Positions 25,666 through 33,513 of a stretch of 64,000 nucleotides of DNA are shown in pieces. The position numbers and the translations under genes are program-made. How positions within the stretch are numbered: the stretch's first letter is position 1; each line of letters opens with the position of its first letter. A model generated the notes under the pieces. That model did no database searches and was not told the origin of the DNA. It saw only the letters and a program-made list of their open reading frames with translations. The stretch covers positions 33,604 through 97,603 of the forward strand of contig NZ_CAIWTY010000018.1 of assembly GCF_903915725.1 (NCBI RefSeq), written 5' to 3'. Source of the stretch: an uncultured Rhodopila sp. GTDB taxonomy: Bacteria; Pseudomonadota; Alphaproteobacteria; Acetobacterales; Acetobacteraceae.

Positions 25666-27491
25666 TGTGCGGGATTGTCGGTGTTATCGGTGCGGGTTCG
25701 GCTGCTCCCATCATCCTGGAAGCGCTGCGCCGCCTGGAGTACCGCGGCTATGACAGCGCCGGCATCGCCACTTTGGTGGACGGCAAGATCGAGCGCCGCC
25801 GCGCCGAAGGCAAGCTGAACAACCTCGCCGCCTCCCTGGAACGCACCGCGCTGCCCGGCACCATCGGCGTCGGCCACACCCGCTGGGCGACGCATGGCGC
25901 GCCGACGGAAAGCAACGCGCATCCGCACGGCACGTCGCGCGTCTCGCTGGTGCATAACGGCATCATCGAGAACCACGCCGAACTGCGCGCCGAACTTGAG
26001 GCCGCGGGGCAGGTCTTCCATACCGAGACGGATACCGAGACCGTCGCTCAGCTTGTGGACCTGTATCTCAGGCAGGGCCTGCCGCCGATAGACGCCGCCG
26101 GCAAGGCGCTGAAGCGGCTTGAGGGCGCCTATGCGCTAGCGATCATCTTCGCCGGCGAGCCGGACCTGATGGTCGCCGCCCAGCACGGCGCCCCGCTCGC
26201 GGTGGGCTTTGGCGACAACGAGATGTTCGTCGGCTCGGACGCGCTGGCGCTGGCGCCGCTGACGCCGAAGATCGCCTATCTGCGCGACGGCGACTGGACC
26301 GTGGTGCACCGGCACGGCGCCGACTTCTTCGACATGGACGGCAACCCGGTCGAGCGCGAGATCAAGCTGACCCGCATGACCGGGGCCGCCATCGGCAAGG
26401 GCAACTACCGACACTTCATGGAAAAGGAGTTGCACGAGCACCCGGCCGTCATCGGCGACACGCTGCACCGTATGGTCAATCCCGCCACTCGTGCGGTGGC
26501 TCTGCCGGACGATCTGGGCATCGATTTCGCCACCGTGCCGCGCATCACCATGAGCGCCTGCGGCAGCGCCTTCTACGCCGGGCTGGTTGGCCGCTGGTGG
26601 TTCGAGGCAGTCGCCCGCATCCCGACCGACGGCGACGTGGCCAGCGAGTTCCGCTACCGCACCCCGCCGATGCCGAAGGGCGGCCTCGGGCTGCTGGTGT
26701 CGCAGTCGGGCGAGACGGCGGATACGCTGGCGGCGTTGCGCTACATGCGCCGCGAGGGGCAGCAGATCCTGTCGATCCTCAACGTCGCCGAAAGCACCAT
26801 GGCCCGCGAAAGTGACGCCGTGCTGGAAACCGTCGCCGGCCCCGAGATCGGCGTGGCCAGCACCAAGGCGTTCACTGCGCAGTTGTCGGTGCTTGCCTGT
26901 CTGGCGCTTGCCGCGGCGCGGGCGCGCGGGTCCATCGACGCCGAACAGGAGGCGCGGATGACCGCGGCCCTGCTGGAAGTGCCCGGCCGCGCCGCGGAGG
27001 TGCTGGAATATGACGAGGCAATCCAGGCGATCGCCCAGCGTGTCTCGAAGGCGCGCGATGTGCTGTTCCTCGGCCGCGGCAATTGCTTCCCGATCGCCAT
27101 GGAAGGCGCGCTGAAGCTGAAGGAGATCAGCTACATCCATGCCGAGGGCTACGCCGCCGGGGAGATGAAGCACGGGCCGATAGCGTTGATCGATCCGGCG
27201 GTGCCGGTGATCGCCATCGCTCCGTCCGGGCCGCTGTTCGAGAAGACCGCGTCCAACCTGCAGGAAGCGGCGGCGCGCGGCGGCCAGGTGATCGTGTTCA
27301 GCGATGCGGCGGGGGCGGCGAAGCTGAAAGGGATCGCGGCGGATACCATCATCCTGCCGGCTGTCGATCCGTTCGTCGCGCCGATCCTGTATGCGATCCC
27401 GGTGCAGGTGCTGGCTTACCATGTGGCGGTGCTGAAAGGCACGGACGTCGATCAGCCGCGGAATTTGGCGAAGTCGGTGACGGTGGAGTAG
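25665..27491 (+). CDS. glmS: Glutamine--fructose-6-phosphate aminotransferase (isomerizing)
   Basis: A 608-residue enzyme making glucosamine-6-phosphate. The N-terminal class II glutaminase domain has the Cys nucleophile at residue 2 (MCGIVGVIG) and VGHTRWATHGAPTESNAHP. Two SIS domains follow, with CGSAFYAG, SQSGETADTLAAL and GEMKHGPIALI, and the C-terminus ends NLAKSVTVE as in the family. It is coupled to glmU by a TGATG overlap. No glmS ribozyme-like leader is possible here, since the gene starts within the glmU stop. Confidence 0.98.
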   Translation: MCGIVGVIGAGSAAPIILEALRRLEYRGYDSAGIATLVDGKIERRRAEGKLNNLAASLERTALPGTIGVGHTRWATHGAPTESNAHPHGTSRVSLVHNGIIENHAELRAELEAAGQVFHTETDTETVAQLVDLYLRQGLPPIDAAGKALKRLEGAYALAIIFAGEPDLMVAAQHGAPLAVGFGDNEMFVGSDALALAPLTPKIAYLRDGDWTVVHRHGADFFDMDGNPVEREIKLTRMTGAAIGKGNYRHFMEKELHEHPAVIGDTLHRMVNPATRAVALPDDLGIDFATVPRITMSACGSAFYAGLVGRWWFEAVARIPTDGDVASEFRYRTPPMPKGGLGLLVSQSGETADTLAALRYMRREGQQILSILNVAESTMARESDAVLETVAGPEIGVASTKAFTAQLSVLACLALAAARARGSIDAEQEARMTAALLEVPGRAAEVLEYDEAIQAIAQRVSKARDVLFLGRGNCFPIAMEGALKLKEISYIHAEGYAAGEMKHGPIALIDPAVPVIAIAPSGPLFEKTASNLQEAAARGGQVIVFSDAAGAAKLKGIAADTIILPAVDPFVAPILYAIPVQVLAYHVAVLKGTDVDQPRNLAKSVTVE

Positions 27492-27604
27492 GCGGGGCGG
27501 CCGAGAAGGATGTGTGGCCGGACCGCCCTCGCCCTATCTTCATGGCCAGGCGTGTCCCCGTGGCTATCAGGATTGAGGGCCGGGCGGAGCAACGGCTTCC
27601 ACCT

Positions 27605-27643
27605 CACCGTAATGGCCGGGCGAGTCCCGGCCATTACGGTGAA
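27605..27643. terminator. Perfect 17-bp hairpin downstream of glmS (REP-like)
   Basis: TCACCGTAATGGCCGGG (27605-27621) and CCCGGCCATTACGGTGA (27627-27643) are exact complements around a five-base loop. No T-run follows on the plus strand. The core ATGGCCGGG/CCCGGCCAT is shared with the dispersed palindromes at 59870 and 60928, so it may be a solo hairpin of that family that also stops glmUS transcription. Confidence 0.6.
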
Positions 27644-27748
27644 GGCGGAGACGGTTCAGCACGATCATTCTCCGCGCGACCGCTTGTCCCGACAGCTACG
27701 GGGCGCAGGCCCAGGGCGCAGGCCGGCCATCCACGCCTATGATTCGAA

Positions 27749-29182
27749 TTACTGCCCGCCCAGAAAAGCCTTTACATGCGCCGCGATATCCGGTGCGGCA
27801 GCCGCGACGGTCGGGTGCGCCGGCACCGGGTCCGGCACGGTGGTCAGCCGTTGCACATGCGCGCCGACATTGGCCGCCGCCGTGGGCAGCAGCATTGCCG
27901 CCGTGCTCAGACCCTTCTGCATCCCGTTCGGCGCCCGTGCCGCCGATCGGCTGAGTTGTTCGGGCGAGACGGGGACCTTGGGCACCGCAATCGACTCGGG
28001 ACCGTTATTGCTACCGTCTCCGGTCAGCGCCTCCAGCAGGTCGGGTGCGGCCGCATCGCGCGGCGTTAGCGCGGGAAAATTGAAAAACCTGCGTAAGGTC
28101 GCGATGATCGAGGTGTGATCGAACGGGGTTGCCCCGGGTGGCCGGATAATCGAGCCGGGTGGAACGTAAGGCGAAATAATGACCGCCGGCACCCGCACCC
28201 CGAAACGATCGAACGCGAATCCGTCCGGAGCCGGGCCGCCGGGAGGCGTCGCGGCGGGCGGAAGGACATGGTCGTAGCAACCGCCATGCTCATCATAGGT
28301 GATGATCAGCAGCGTGTTCGCCCATCCGGGCCCGCCGCGCACCGCGTTGTAAACCGCGGCGATCAGCGCCTCTCCGAACGCCACATCATGCGGCGGATGC
28401 TGGTCGTTTGGCATCTTCTTCAGCACCGGATCGGTGAAGTAGCGCGGCTCGATGAAGCTGTACGCGGGAAGATTGCCGTTCCTGGCGTCGTTGGCGAAAT
28501 CCTGCTCGAAGAAACGGAAATGCGTGAACGCGTCCCGCCATAGCCTGGCCAAGGTCGCAGATTGCGGAATATCGTGGAAATACACCCGCCACGTATGCCC
28601 GGCATCCTGTAGCCGGTTGAACACGGTGTCCATGTTGTAGGGAAAATGCGTCGGCGAGTTGTTGACATAGCCGTTCGCGGTCGCGGTATGGACAAAGAAC
28701 CGGTTGGGCCAGGTCTGGCAGGGCGCCGAGGCATGCCAGCGATCCGAAACGCCGAAGGCGCGCGCCAACTGACTGAGCACCGGCACCTGGTCGGGGGTGA
28801 AATAATGCATCACCGCCGCCGGATCGGGTGCCGGATCGACCTTCGGATCCGGCGGCGGCTGGCGCATATAGTTGTCGACGAAGCCGTCCATCGCCGGAGC
28901 GCCGGTGTTGGGCTGGCCGTCAGCCACCAGGCCATTGATCTGCATAGCGATGTCGGTGAACAACTCGCCCGGATCAGGGTCCGGTATGGACGCTGCCGTC
29001 GGCGTGAAGTCCGGCGACTTCCACACCGGCACGGTCTGCTGCAATCCGCCGGGCTTGTGCCAAACGTTTTGCTCCGTGCCGTCCAGGCCGTCGAACGTCT
29101 CATCGCTCTGGTAAAGCATTCCCAGCATCGAATCGAACGAGCGATTTTCCAGCATCAGGACAACGACATGCTTGATGTCCAT
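27749..29182 (-). CDS. Phospholipase C / phosphoesterase family protein
   Basis: A 477-residue enzyme of the alkaline-phosphatase-like phosphoesterase family that includes non-haemolytic phospholipase C and acid phosphatase AcpA. The N-terminal active-site motif HVVVLMLENRSFDSMLG contains the conserved E-N-R-S-F-D. Later blocks include CQTWPNRFFVHTATANG and TLLIITYDEHGGCYDHV (metal-binding DEHGG). No signal peptide is seen, so it may be cytoplasmic or exported without one. The ATG at 29182 has AGGAG; the frame is open to 29278 but not supported. Confidence 0.88.
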   Translation of the reverse strand: MDIKHVVVLMLENRSFDSMLGMLYQSDETFDGLDGTEQNVWHKPGGLQQTVPVWKSPDFTPTAASIPDPDPGELFTDIAMQINGLVADGQPNTGAPAMDGFVDNYMRQPPPDPKVDPAPDPAAVMHYFTPDQVPVLSQLARAFGVSDRWHASAPCQTWPNRFFVHTATANGYVNNSPTHFPYNMDTVFNRLQDAGHTWRVYFHDIPQSATLARLWRDAFTHFRFFEQDFANDARNGNLPAYSFIEPRYFTDPVLKKMPNDQHPPHDVAFGEALIAAVYNAVRGGPGWANTLLIITYDEHGGCYDHVLPPAATPPGGPAPDGFAFDRFGVRVPAVIISPYVPPGSIIRPPGATPFDHTSIIATLRRFFNFPALTPRDAAAPDLLEALTGDGSNNGPESIAVPKVPVSPEQLSRSAARAPNGMQKGLSTAAMLLPTAAANVGAHVQRLTTVPDPVPAHPTVAAAAPDIAAHVKAFLGGQ

Positions 29183-29231
29183 TGGCTTTCTCCTGCACGG
29201 AATATCAGAGCGGAAACGGCACGGTTTGTCT

Positions 29232-29259
29232 ACTACCCCTTTGGAACTACCCCTTTGGA
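29232..29259. repeat. Exact 14-bp tandem duplication upstream of the phosphoesterase gene
   Basis: ACTACCCCTTTGGA occurs twice back to back (29232-29245 and 29246-29259), 50-77 bases upstream of the phosphoesterase ATG. This is where an operator or promoter would lie, but no symmetrical half-sites or obvious -35/-10 can be assigned. Confidence 0.6.
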
Positions 29260-29386
29260 ACATGGTCCGATGTGACAACGGTCACACGATCGGCCCGGCA
29301 AGCGCCGGCTCATCGTTCTGTCCGGTGATGCAACCCGGCGGCTGCCGTCGCGTTTGCGGCTCAAGCAGGGTTGGGGATGGTCTGAA

Positions 29387-29647
29387 ATGAGCGATGAGGC
29401 GAATACGGCTCCGGGCATGGGCGCCGGCGTGCGACCGGATGCATCGACACCATTCGCCGCAAGTCGTGGCCTGCTGCGAGCGGCGGGGCATCCGGCGCGG
29501 GACACCGACCAGCTCGCCGCATTTGTGCAGCAGCAGCCATTGACCGCCGCAGTGGTCGCCTTGGCTGTTGGTTTCGTCCTCGGAAAAATTAGCCAGGCCA
29601 TGCATGCGGCCGGACTGTCGCGAAATACTGCCGGCGGACTTTGTTGA
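29387..29647 (+). CDS. Small protein with C-terminal membrane anchor (DUF883/YqjD-like end)
   Basis: An 86-residue protein starting MSDEANTAPGMGAG. The first half is polar and glycine/alanine-rich. Residues ~50-68 (PLTAAVVALAVGFVLGKI) form one hydrophobic helix of the kind found at the C-terminus of ElaB/YqjD/DUF883 proteins, which anchor ribosomes or stress proteins to the membrane. The rest does not match that family clearly. The start is chosen at 29387; the Shine-Dalgarno is weak. Confidence 0.5.
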   Translation: MSDEANTAPGMGAGVRPDASTPFAASRGLLRAAGHPARDTDQLAAFVQQQPLTAAVVALAVGFVLGKISQAMHAAGLSRNTAGGLC

Positions 29648-29803
29648 CCGGGGACCGTTCCGGACGTCCTTGATCGCCTTGCGGTTGGCGCAGACAGCGA
29701 ATCTCGGCAAAATAACGTCGCGGACCGTTTGCCCGGGTCGCGCCGACCCAAGGGTCAGCCGCCGCTAATTCGTGCTCGCGGGCGGTGCTTCGCTAGGACG
29801 CTA

Positions 29804-29836
29804 AGCCGGCAATCGGGTTGCGCCCGATCGCCGGCT
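29804..29836 (-). terminator. Long hairpin downstream of the DUF1328 gene
   Basis: AGCCGGCAATCGGG (29804-29817) pairs with CCCGATCGCCGGCT (29823-29836) over 13 of 14 positions around a five-base loop. It lies 20 bases past the stop of the leftward DUF1328 gene. There is no good T-tract, so termination is plausible but unproven. Confidence 0.45.
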
Positions 29837-29856
29837 GGACAACGCTGCCGGATCGC

Positions 29857-30051
29857 TCAGACGATTGGTCCTCTGCCCCGTCCCAGAAAATTCATGATCA
29901 GCACGACCAGGAACACGACAATGAAAATATAGAACAGGATCTGAGCAATGCCCGCGGCAGTGCCTGCGATACCACCGAAACCAAGGAAGCCGGCGATAAG
30001 AGCTATGACAAGCGCCACCAGCGCATAATATAACAAATTGCCTGCTGGCAT
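29857..30051 (-). CDS. DUF1328 family small membrane protein (YtjA-like)
   Basis: A 64-residue hydrophobic protein of the DUF1328/YtjA family. Two transmembrane segments are joined by the family-typical [27 protein letters not shown]. The ATG at 30051 has an excellent GGAGGA; the upstream in-frame start at 30111 is not needed. Homologues are commonly stress-associated, with no proven function. Transcribed leftwards towards the hairpin at 29804. Confidence 0.92.
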   Translation of the reverse strand: MPAGNLLYYALVALVIALIAGFLGFGGIAGTAAGIAQILFYIFIVVFLVVLIMNFLGRGRGPIV

Positions 30052-30318
30052 ATCTTCCTCCAACTTGAGCACGGCCCGGGGCCGTCCGTTCGACGAACAT
30101 AGTGCGATCAAACTGTAGCCGACAAAGCGAAAACCGTCGACCTAAGAACCGGGTTTCATCGGCTGCGATCACCTTTCCGGGGCTGCCGTTCACTCAAACT
30201 AATATCGCATCGAACAGCATCCGCCGCTCGCCCGGTGAATCCGAAACTCCCTGTCACATCGCGCGACTCCAGGACGATGTGCTAACGCCTGCGGTGTTGC
30301 AGACGTGGAGGCCTCCAG

Positions 30319-30633
30319 TTGAAGAAACCGAAACGGCGACGCACCGCGTCCGGGCGCAATCAGGGTCGCACGCCGGCGGCACCAACGCTGTCCACCAGAG
30401 ACAGCGAGATCGGCGATACCCTGGCAGGCATGCTGCGGGCGAGGCTCGCCCTGATGCCGCGGCATGTTGCCGGCGACTATCACGATCTCGCGCTGAAAGC
30501 CGACCTGACGTTAGCCGAAAAAGCCAGGGTCAGCGTGCTTGAGGATACCTATTCGCCGTCGAGCCAGCAGATACAGGCGGCGATCTCGGAGGCCCATGCC
30601 GAGATCAAGCGAAACCGAAAGGTAGCCCGGTAG
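30319..30633 (+). CDS. Hypothetical basic protein
   Basis: A 104-residue protein starting at TTG with GGAGG seven bases upstream. The N-terminus is strongly basic (MKKPKRRRTASGRNQGR), the middle is helical (GDTLAGMLRARLALMP), and the C-terminus is a charged helix ending EIKRNRKVAR. The composition would suit nucleic-acid binding, but no known domain is recognised. It lies just left of the truncated groEL copy. Confidence 0.5.
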   Translation: MKKPKRRRTASGRNQGRTPAAPTLSTRDSEIGDTLAGMLRARLALMPRHVAGDYHDLALKADLTLAEKARVSVLEDTYSPSSQQIQAAISEAHAEIKRNRKVAR

Positions 30634-30689
30634 CTGAACGAAGGGTGAGGCGGCGCAGCTTTCGCCAACTCGCGAAACGGCTGCCAAGA

Positions 30690-30723
30690 AAACAAAACAG
30701 GCCGCACCCTTCCGGATGCGGCC
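30690..30723 (-). terminator. Rho-independent terminator of the truncated groEL copy
   Basis: On the minus strand GGCCGCATCC-GGAA-GGGTGCGGCC is followed by TGTTTTGTTTTC, a textbook terminator. The same hairpin follows the intact groEL at 38080-38111, so the duplication included the terminator. Confidence 0.85.
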
Positions 30724-30751
30724 CGCTTCGTCGTTAGCGTGAGCGAACGGA

Positions 30752-31389
30752 TCAGAAATCCATATCGCCCATGCCGCCGCCGCGCGGAGGCATCGGCGGG
30801 CCCTTCTTCTCCGGCTTCTCGGCCACCATCGCCTCGGTGGTCACCAGCAGGCCGGCGACCGAGGCCGCGTCCTGCCGCGCCGTCCGCACGACCTTCGTCG
30901 GGTCGATGATGCCGGCCTTCACCAGATCCTTGAACTCGCCGCTTTGCGCGCCGAAGCCGTAGTTGTAGTCGTCCTTCTCCAGCGTCTTGCCGGCGATCAC
31001 CGCGCCGTCTTCGCCGGCATTCTCGGCGATCTGGCGCAGCGGGGTCTGGATCGCCTTGCGGACGATCTCGATGCCGAAGCGCTGGTCGTCGTTGTCGGCC
31101 TTCAGCTTGGCCAGGATCAGCGACGCACGCGCCAGGGCAACACCGCCGCCCGGAACGATACCTTCCTCGACCGCTGCACGCGTGGCGTGCAGGCTGTCGT
31201 CAACGCGGTCCTTGCGCTCCTTCACTTCCACTCCGGTGCTGCCACCGACGCGGATGACGGCCACGCCGCCGGCCAGCTTCGCCAAGCGTTCCTGAAGCTT
31301 CTCGCGGTCATAGTCCGAGGTCGTCTGCTCGATCTGCGCCCGGATCTGCCCGCAACGGCCCTGGATGTCGTTCTTCTTGCCGGCGCCTT
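30752..31389 (-). pseudogene. groEL: Truncated second groEL copy (C-terminal 213 codons)
   Basis: Minus-strand DNA from 31389 to the stop at 30752 is homologous to the last part of the intact groEL (38141-38779), from [19 protein letters not shown] to the C-terminus. The N-terminal ~335 residues are absent: homology stops abruptly at the GCGCC/TTGGGG junction near 31389, 28 bases past the PIN gene's stop. The frame has no stop codon. Substitutions include STG for STE, GAQS for DAQT and TARQ for TALQ, and the C-terminal GGM tail is shorter. An internal ATG at 31285 could still start translation of 177 residues, but a folding-competent chaperonin subunit is not possible. Confidence 0.88.
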
Positions 31390-31417
31390 GGGGCGTGTTA
31401 CGCCTGTCCGGGGCCGA

Positions 31418-31828
31418 CTAGTCGAAACGTTTGGAGAACGCGGTCGCGGTGACGATCTGCGCGCTGGCAACACTTCCGCGGCTGAGTAGGCCGGCCTTCT
31501 TGTCGCCGGTTACAAGGAAATCGGCTTTGCCGATGTCCGCGAGTGAGAGTAACCAGGAATCATTCGGATCGTCGGCCTCGTGCAGCGGTGGGATGCGATC
31601 GACGACCACCGCACGATGAAGATGGTTGATCATCCGTCCAACGTGGTGCGATTCAAGTAGCGTCCGCAGCCTTGGATACCGGCTGGCACGGCGGAGCTCC
31701 TCTAACTGAATGCCCGTCGTGATCAGATCGAAATCGCCGTTTTGCCACGCCTGGTAGATTCGTACGGGTGGGCTGTCGCGCGAGATCAGGGCACTCAACA
31801 AGATGTTGGTGTCGAGAACGACGCGCAT
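31418..31828 (-). CDS. PIN domain toxin (TIGR00305 type)
   Basis: A 136-residue PIN-fold ribonuclease, the likely toxin of a type II toxin-antitoxin pair. The N-terminus MRVVLDTNILLSALIS gives the first catalytic Asp (D5-D6 region), a conserved acidic residue follows in IQLEELRRAS, and the C-terminal cluster is EADDPNDSWLLSLADIGKADFLVTGDKK. It starts one base after the antitoxin stop and ends 28 bases from the groEL fragment's broken edge. Confidence 0.9.
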   Translation of the reverse strand: MRVVLDTNILLSALISRDSPPVRIYQAWQNGDFDLITTGIQLEELRRASRYPRLRTLLESHHVGRMINHLHRAVVVDRIPPLHEADDPNDSWLLSLADIGKADFLVTGDKKAGLLSRGSVASAQIVTATAFSKRFD

Positions 31829-32071
31829 TCAGGGGCGCCGCGCCCACTCCACGGCCTCATCGATCAGCGCTTCGATTTCGTCGGGATTAAGATGCGCCAT
31901 CTGCTGCCGGGCCCGGGCGACCGACAGTTCGAACAGGCGAGCCCTCACTGCGTCCTCGACGAACGAGGACAGATCGCGAGCCTCCCCGGCCGCCTTATCG
32001 GCCAGGAATTCGCGTACGGCCTGGTCCGTCTGGCGGGAGACGGCCACGTTCCATTGGGCTGCGTCGGACAT
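31829..32071 (-). CDS. Antitoxin of the PIN pair (ribbon-helix-helix type)
   Basis: An 80-residue protein with an N-terminal strand and helices typical of RHH antitoxins: WNVAVSRQTDQAVREFLADKAAGEARDLSSFVEDAVRARLFE. The C-terminal acidic helix LNPDEIEALIDEAVEWARRP would bind the PIN toxin. The stop abuts the toxin ATG. The ATG at 32071 (MSDAAQW) is preferred over one two codons upstream. Binding to its own promoter is expected from the family. Confidence 0.82.
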   Translation of the reverse strand: MSDAAQWNVAVSRQTDQAVREFLADKAAGEARDLSSFVEDAVRARLFELSVARARQQMAHLNPDEIEALIDEAVEWARRP

Positions 32072-32209
32072 GCACAAGATATAGGCGATACCGTACTAGA
32101 GTGCCAGTGATTGCTGATGCCGCGACGAACCCCCGGCTTGCGGCCCCTCGGGCCAGGCCGCGAGGGCACGTTGCAGCTTGCCCGGGGATGGGAAATATCT
32201 TCCGGCCCA

Positions 32210-32280
32210 GATATCTATTTTTTCCAATACCGCTTGAAGCGTGATATGGGATATGATAGATATCTCCTGCCGCCCATATC
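32210..32280 (+). promoter_or_regulatory. Nested inverted repeats upstream of the ATPase/TPR operon
   Basis: AGATATCTA (32210-32218) and TAGATATCT (32257-32265) form a 9-base inverted repeat. Interleaved with it, GATATGGG (32243-32250) and CCCATATC (32273-32280) form another of 8 bases. The block is AT-rich in a GC-rich genome and ends at the AGGAG Shine-Dalgarno of the first ATPase gene, so it probably contains the promoter and operator. Whether the adjacent RHH antitoxin or another regulator binds here is unknown. Confidence 0.7.
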
Positions 32281-32292
32281 AGGAGTTGCGCT

Positions 32293-33507
32293 ATGCCTGA
32301 TCACCCAGCCAAGCCGCCCCAAGCCCTCAAGCCAGGCTACGGAATGCACGTTTCCGGCGACGGCTTCTGGCCGCGGCCACGGATTGTCAACGAGTTGGTG
32401 GAAGGGTTGCTCGCGGGCGAGTCCTTCACGCTGTTCGGCCTGCGGCGCATCGGCAAATCCTCCGTGATGGCGGAAACGCGGCTCCGGCTGCGCGACCGCG
32501 GCGCCATTCTCGTTCACGTCGATGCGCAGAACTTTCGCGGCCTGCCCTCGCTGTTCGCCGCCATTCTCCGCGAACTGCCTGAGAAAGGGTTTCGGGACAT
32601 TCTGTTCCACCACCTGACCAACCACGCCCTGCTGGCCGGCAAACTGGTGGGTAAGTTCACCTCGCTGCTCAAACAGCAGAAGGATGAGTTTCAGCCTGAA
32701 GACGAGGCCGAACTGCTCGCCTATTGGGGCGTTATCGCGCCCGCCGTGGGCGAACGCCTGGCCGCGAGTCCGCTGCCGTTTGTACTCTGCATCGATGAAT
32801 TGCCGATGCTGCTCGAGGACATGCTCAAACGGCCCAGTGGGGTCGAAACAGCGAACCGGCTGCTCGCGGGGCTGCGGGAGTGGCGCGTCCATCCGGGCGT
32901 CGCGATGTTTCTGACCGGGTCGGTCGGCATCCGGCGCCTCGCCAAGGAACGCGATCTCGATTCCACGTTGATCAACGACATGACCCAGCTCACCCTGCCG
33001 CCGCTCAACCGATCGGAGGCCGGCGCGATGCTGCGCGCGTTGGTGAGGGGCAGCGGACAGGCCGATTGGCCCGACGCACTCATTGAGGCCGTGCTGGATC
33101 GCGTGGTGGCGTTTTATCCCAGCGTCATCCAGTTTGTCTTCCGCCGGCTGCATTCCGGCCGCGTGACGGACATCGCTCAACTGGAGCGGACGTTCCGGGA
33201 AGACATCGTGCCGCCGTTCGAGAGGAGCTTCTTCTCCCAATTCGCGGAGCGGACGAAGGGTAACCCCGGCGAGTTGGCACGGCGGCTGGACCGGGCGCTC
33301 GCCATCGTGGCCGGCAACCCTGACGGGATCGCGCTGACCTCCTTCGCCGAGGCATTCACGGCGGGTGGCGATCCGGCGGAGGAGTTGGAAAGCGTGATTG
33401 ACATCCTGCGTGAGGACGGGTTCGTCGCCTGGGACAGCGACAGCCGCACGCTGTCGCTGGCGGACGGCCTGGTGCGTGCCTGGTGGCGCGCGCGGCCGCG
33501 GGCCTGA
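32293..33507 (+). CDS. P-loop ATPase (archaeal-ATPase/STAND-like), first gene of a two-gene system
   Basis: A 404-residue soluble ATPase. Walker A is FGLRRIGKSS (G49-K55-S56), the GxRRxGKSS form typical of the archaeal-ATPase_2/MNS branch of STAND-related NTPases. Walker B is FVLCIDELPML (D168-E169), followed by a sensor-like AMFLTGSVGIRRL near 204-216. The C-terminal part looks like a winged helix (ELESVIDILREDGFVAWDSDSRTLSLADGLVRAWW). No nuclease or membrane effector is fused. It is followed after six bases by the ATPase-TPR gene, so the two almost certainly act together. Function unknown; a defence or stress-sensing role is inference. Confidence 0.85.
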   Translation: MPDHPAKPPQALKPGYGMHVSGDGFWPRPRIVNELVEGLLAGESFTLFGLRRIGKSSVMAETRLRLRDRGAILVHVDAQNFRGLPSLFAAILRELPEKGFRDILFHHLTNHALLAGKLVGKFTSLLKQQKDEFQPEDEAELLAYWGVIAPAVGERLAASPLPFVLCIDELPMLLEDMLKRPSGVETANRLLAGLREWRVHPGVAMFLTGSVGIRRLAKERDLDSTLINDMTQLTLPPLNRSEAGAMLRALVRGSGQADWPDALIEAVLDRVVAFYPSVIQFVFRRLHSGRVTDIAQLERTFREDIVPPFERSFFSQFAERTKGNPGELARRLDRALAIVAGNPDGIALTSFAEAFTAGGDPAEELESVIDILREDGFVAWDSDSRTLSLADGLVRAWWRARPRA

Positions 33508-33513
33508 TCGGCC

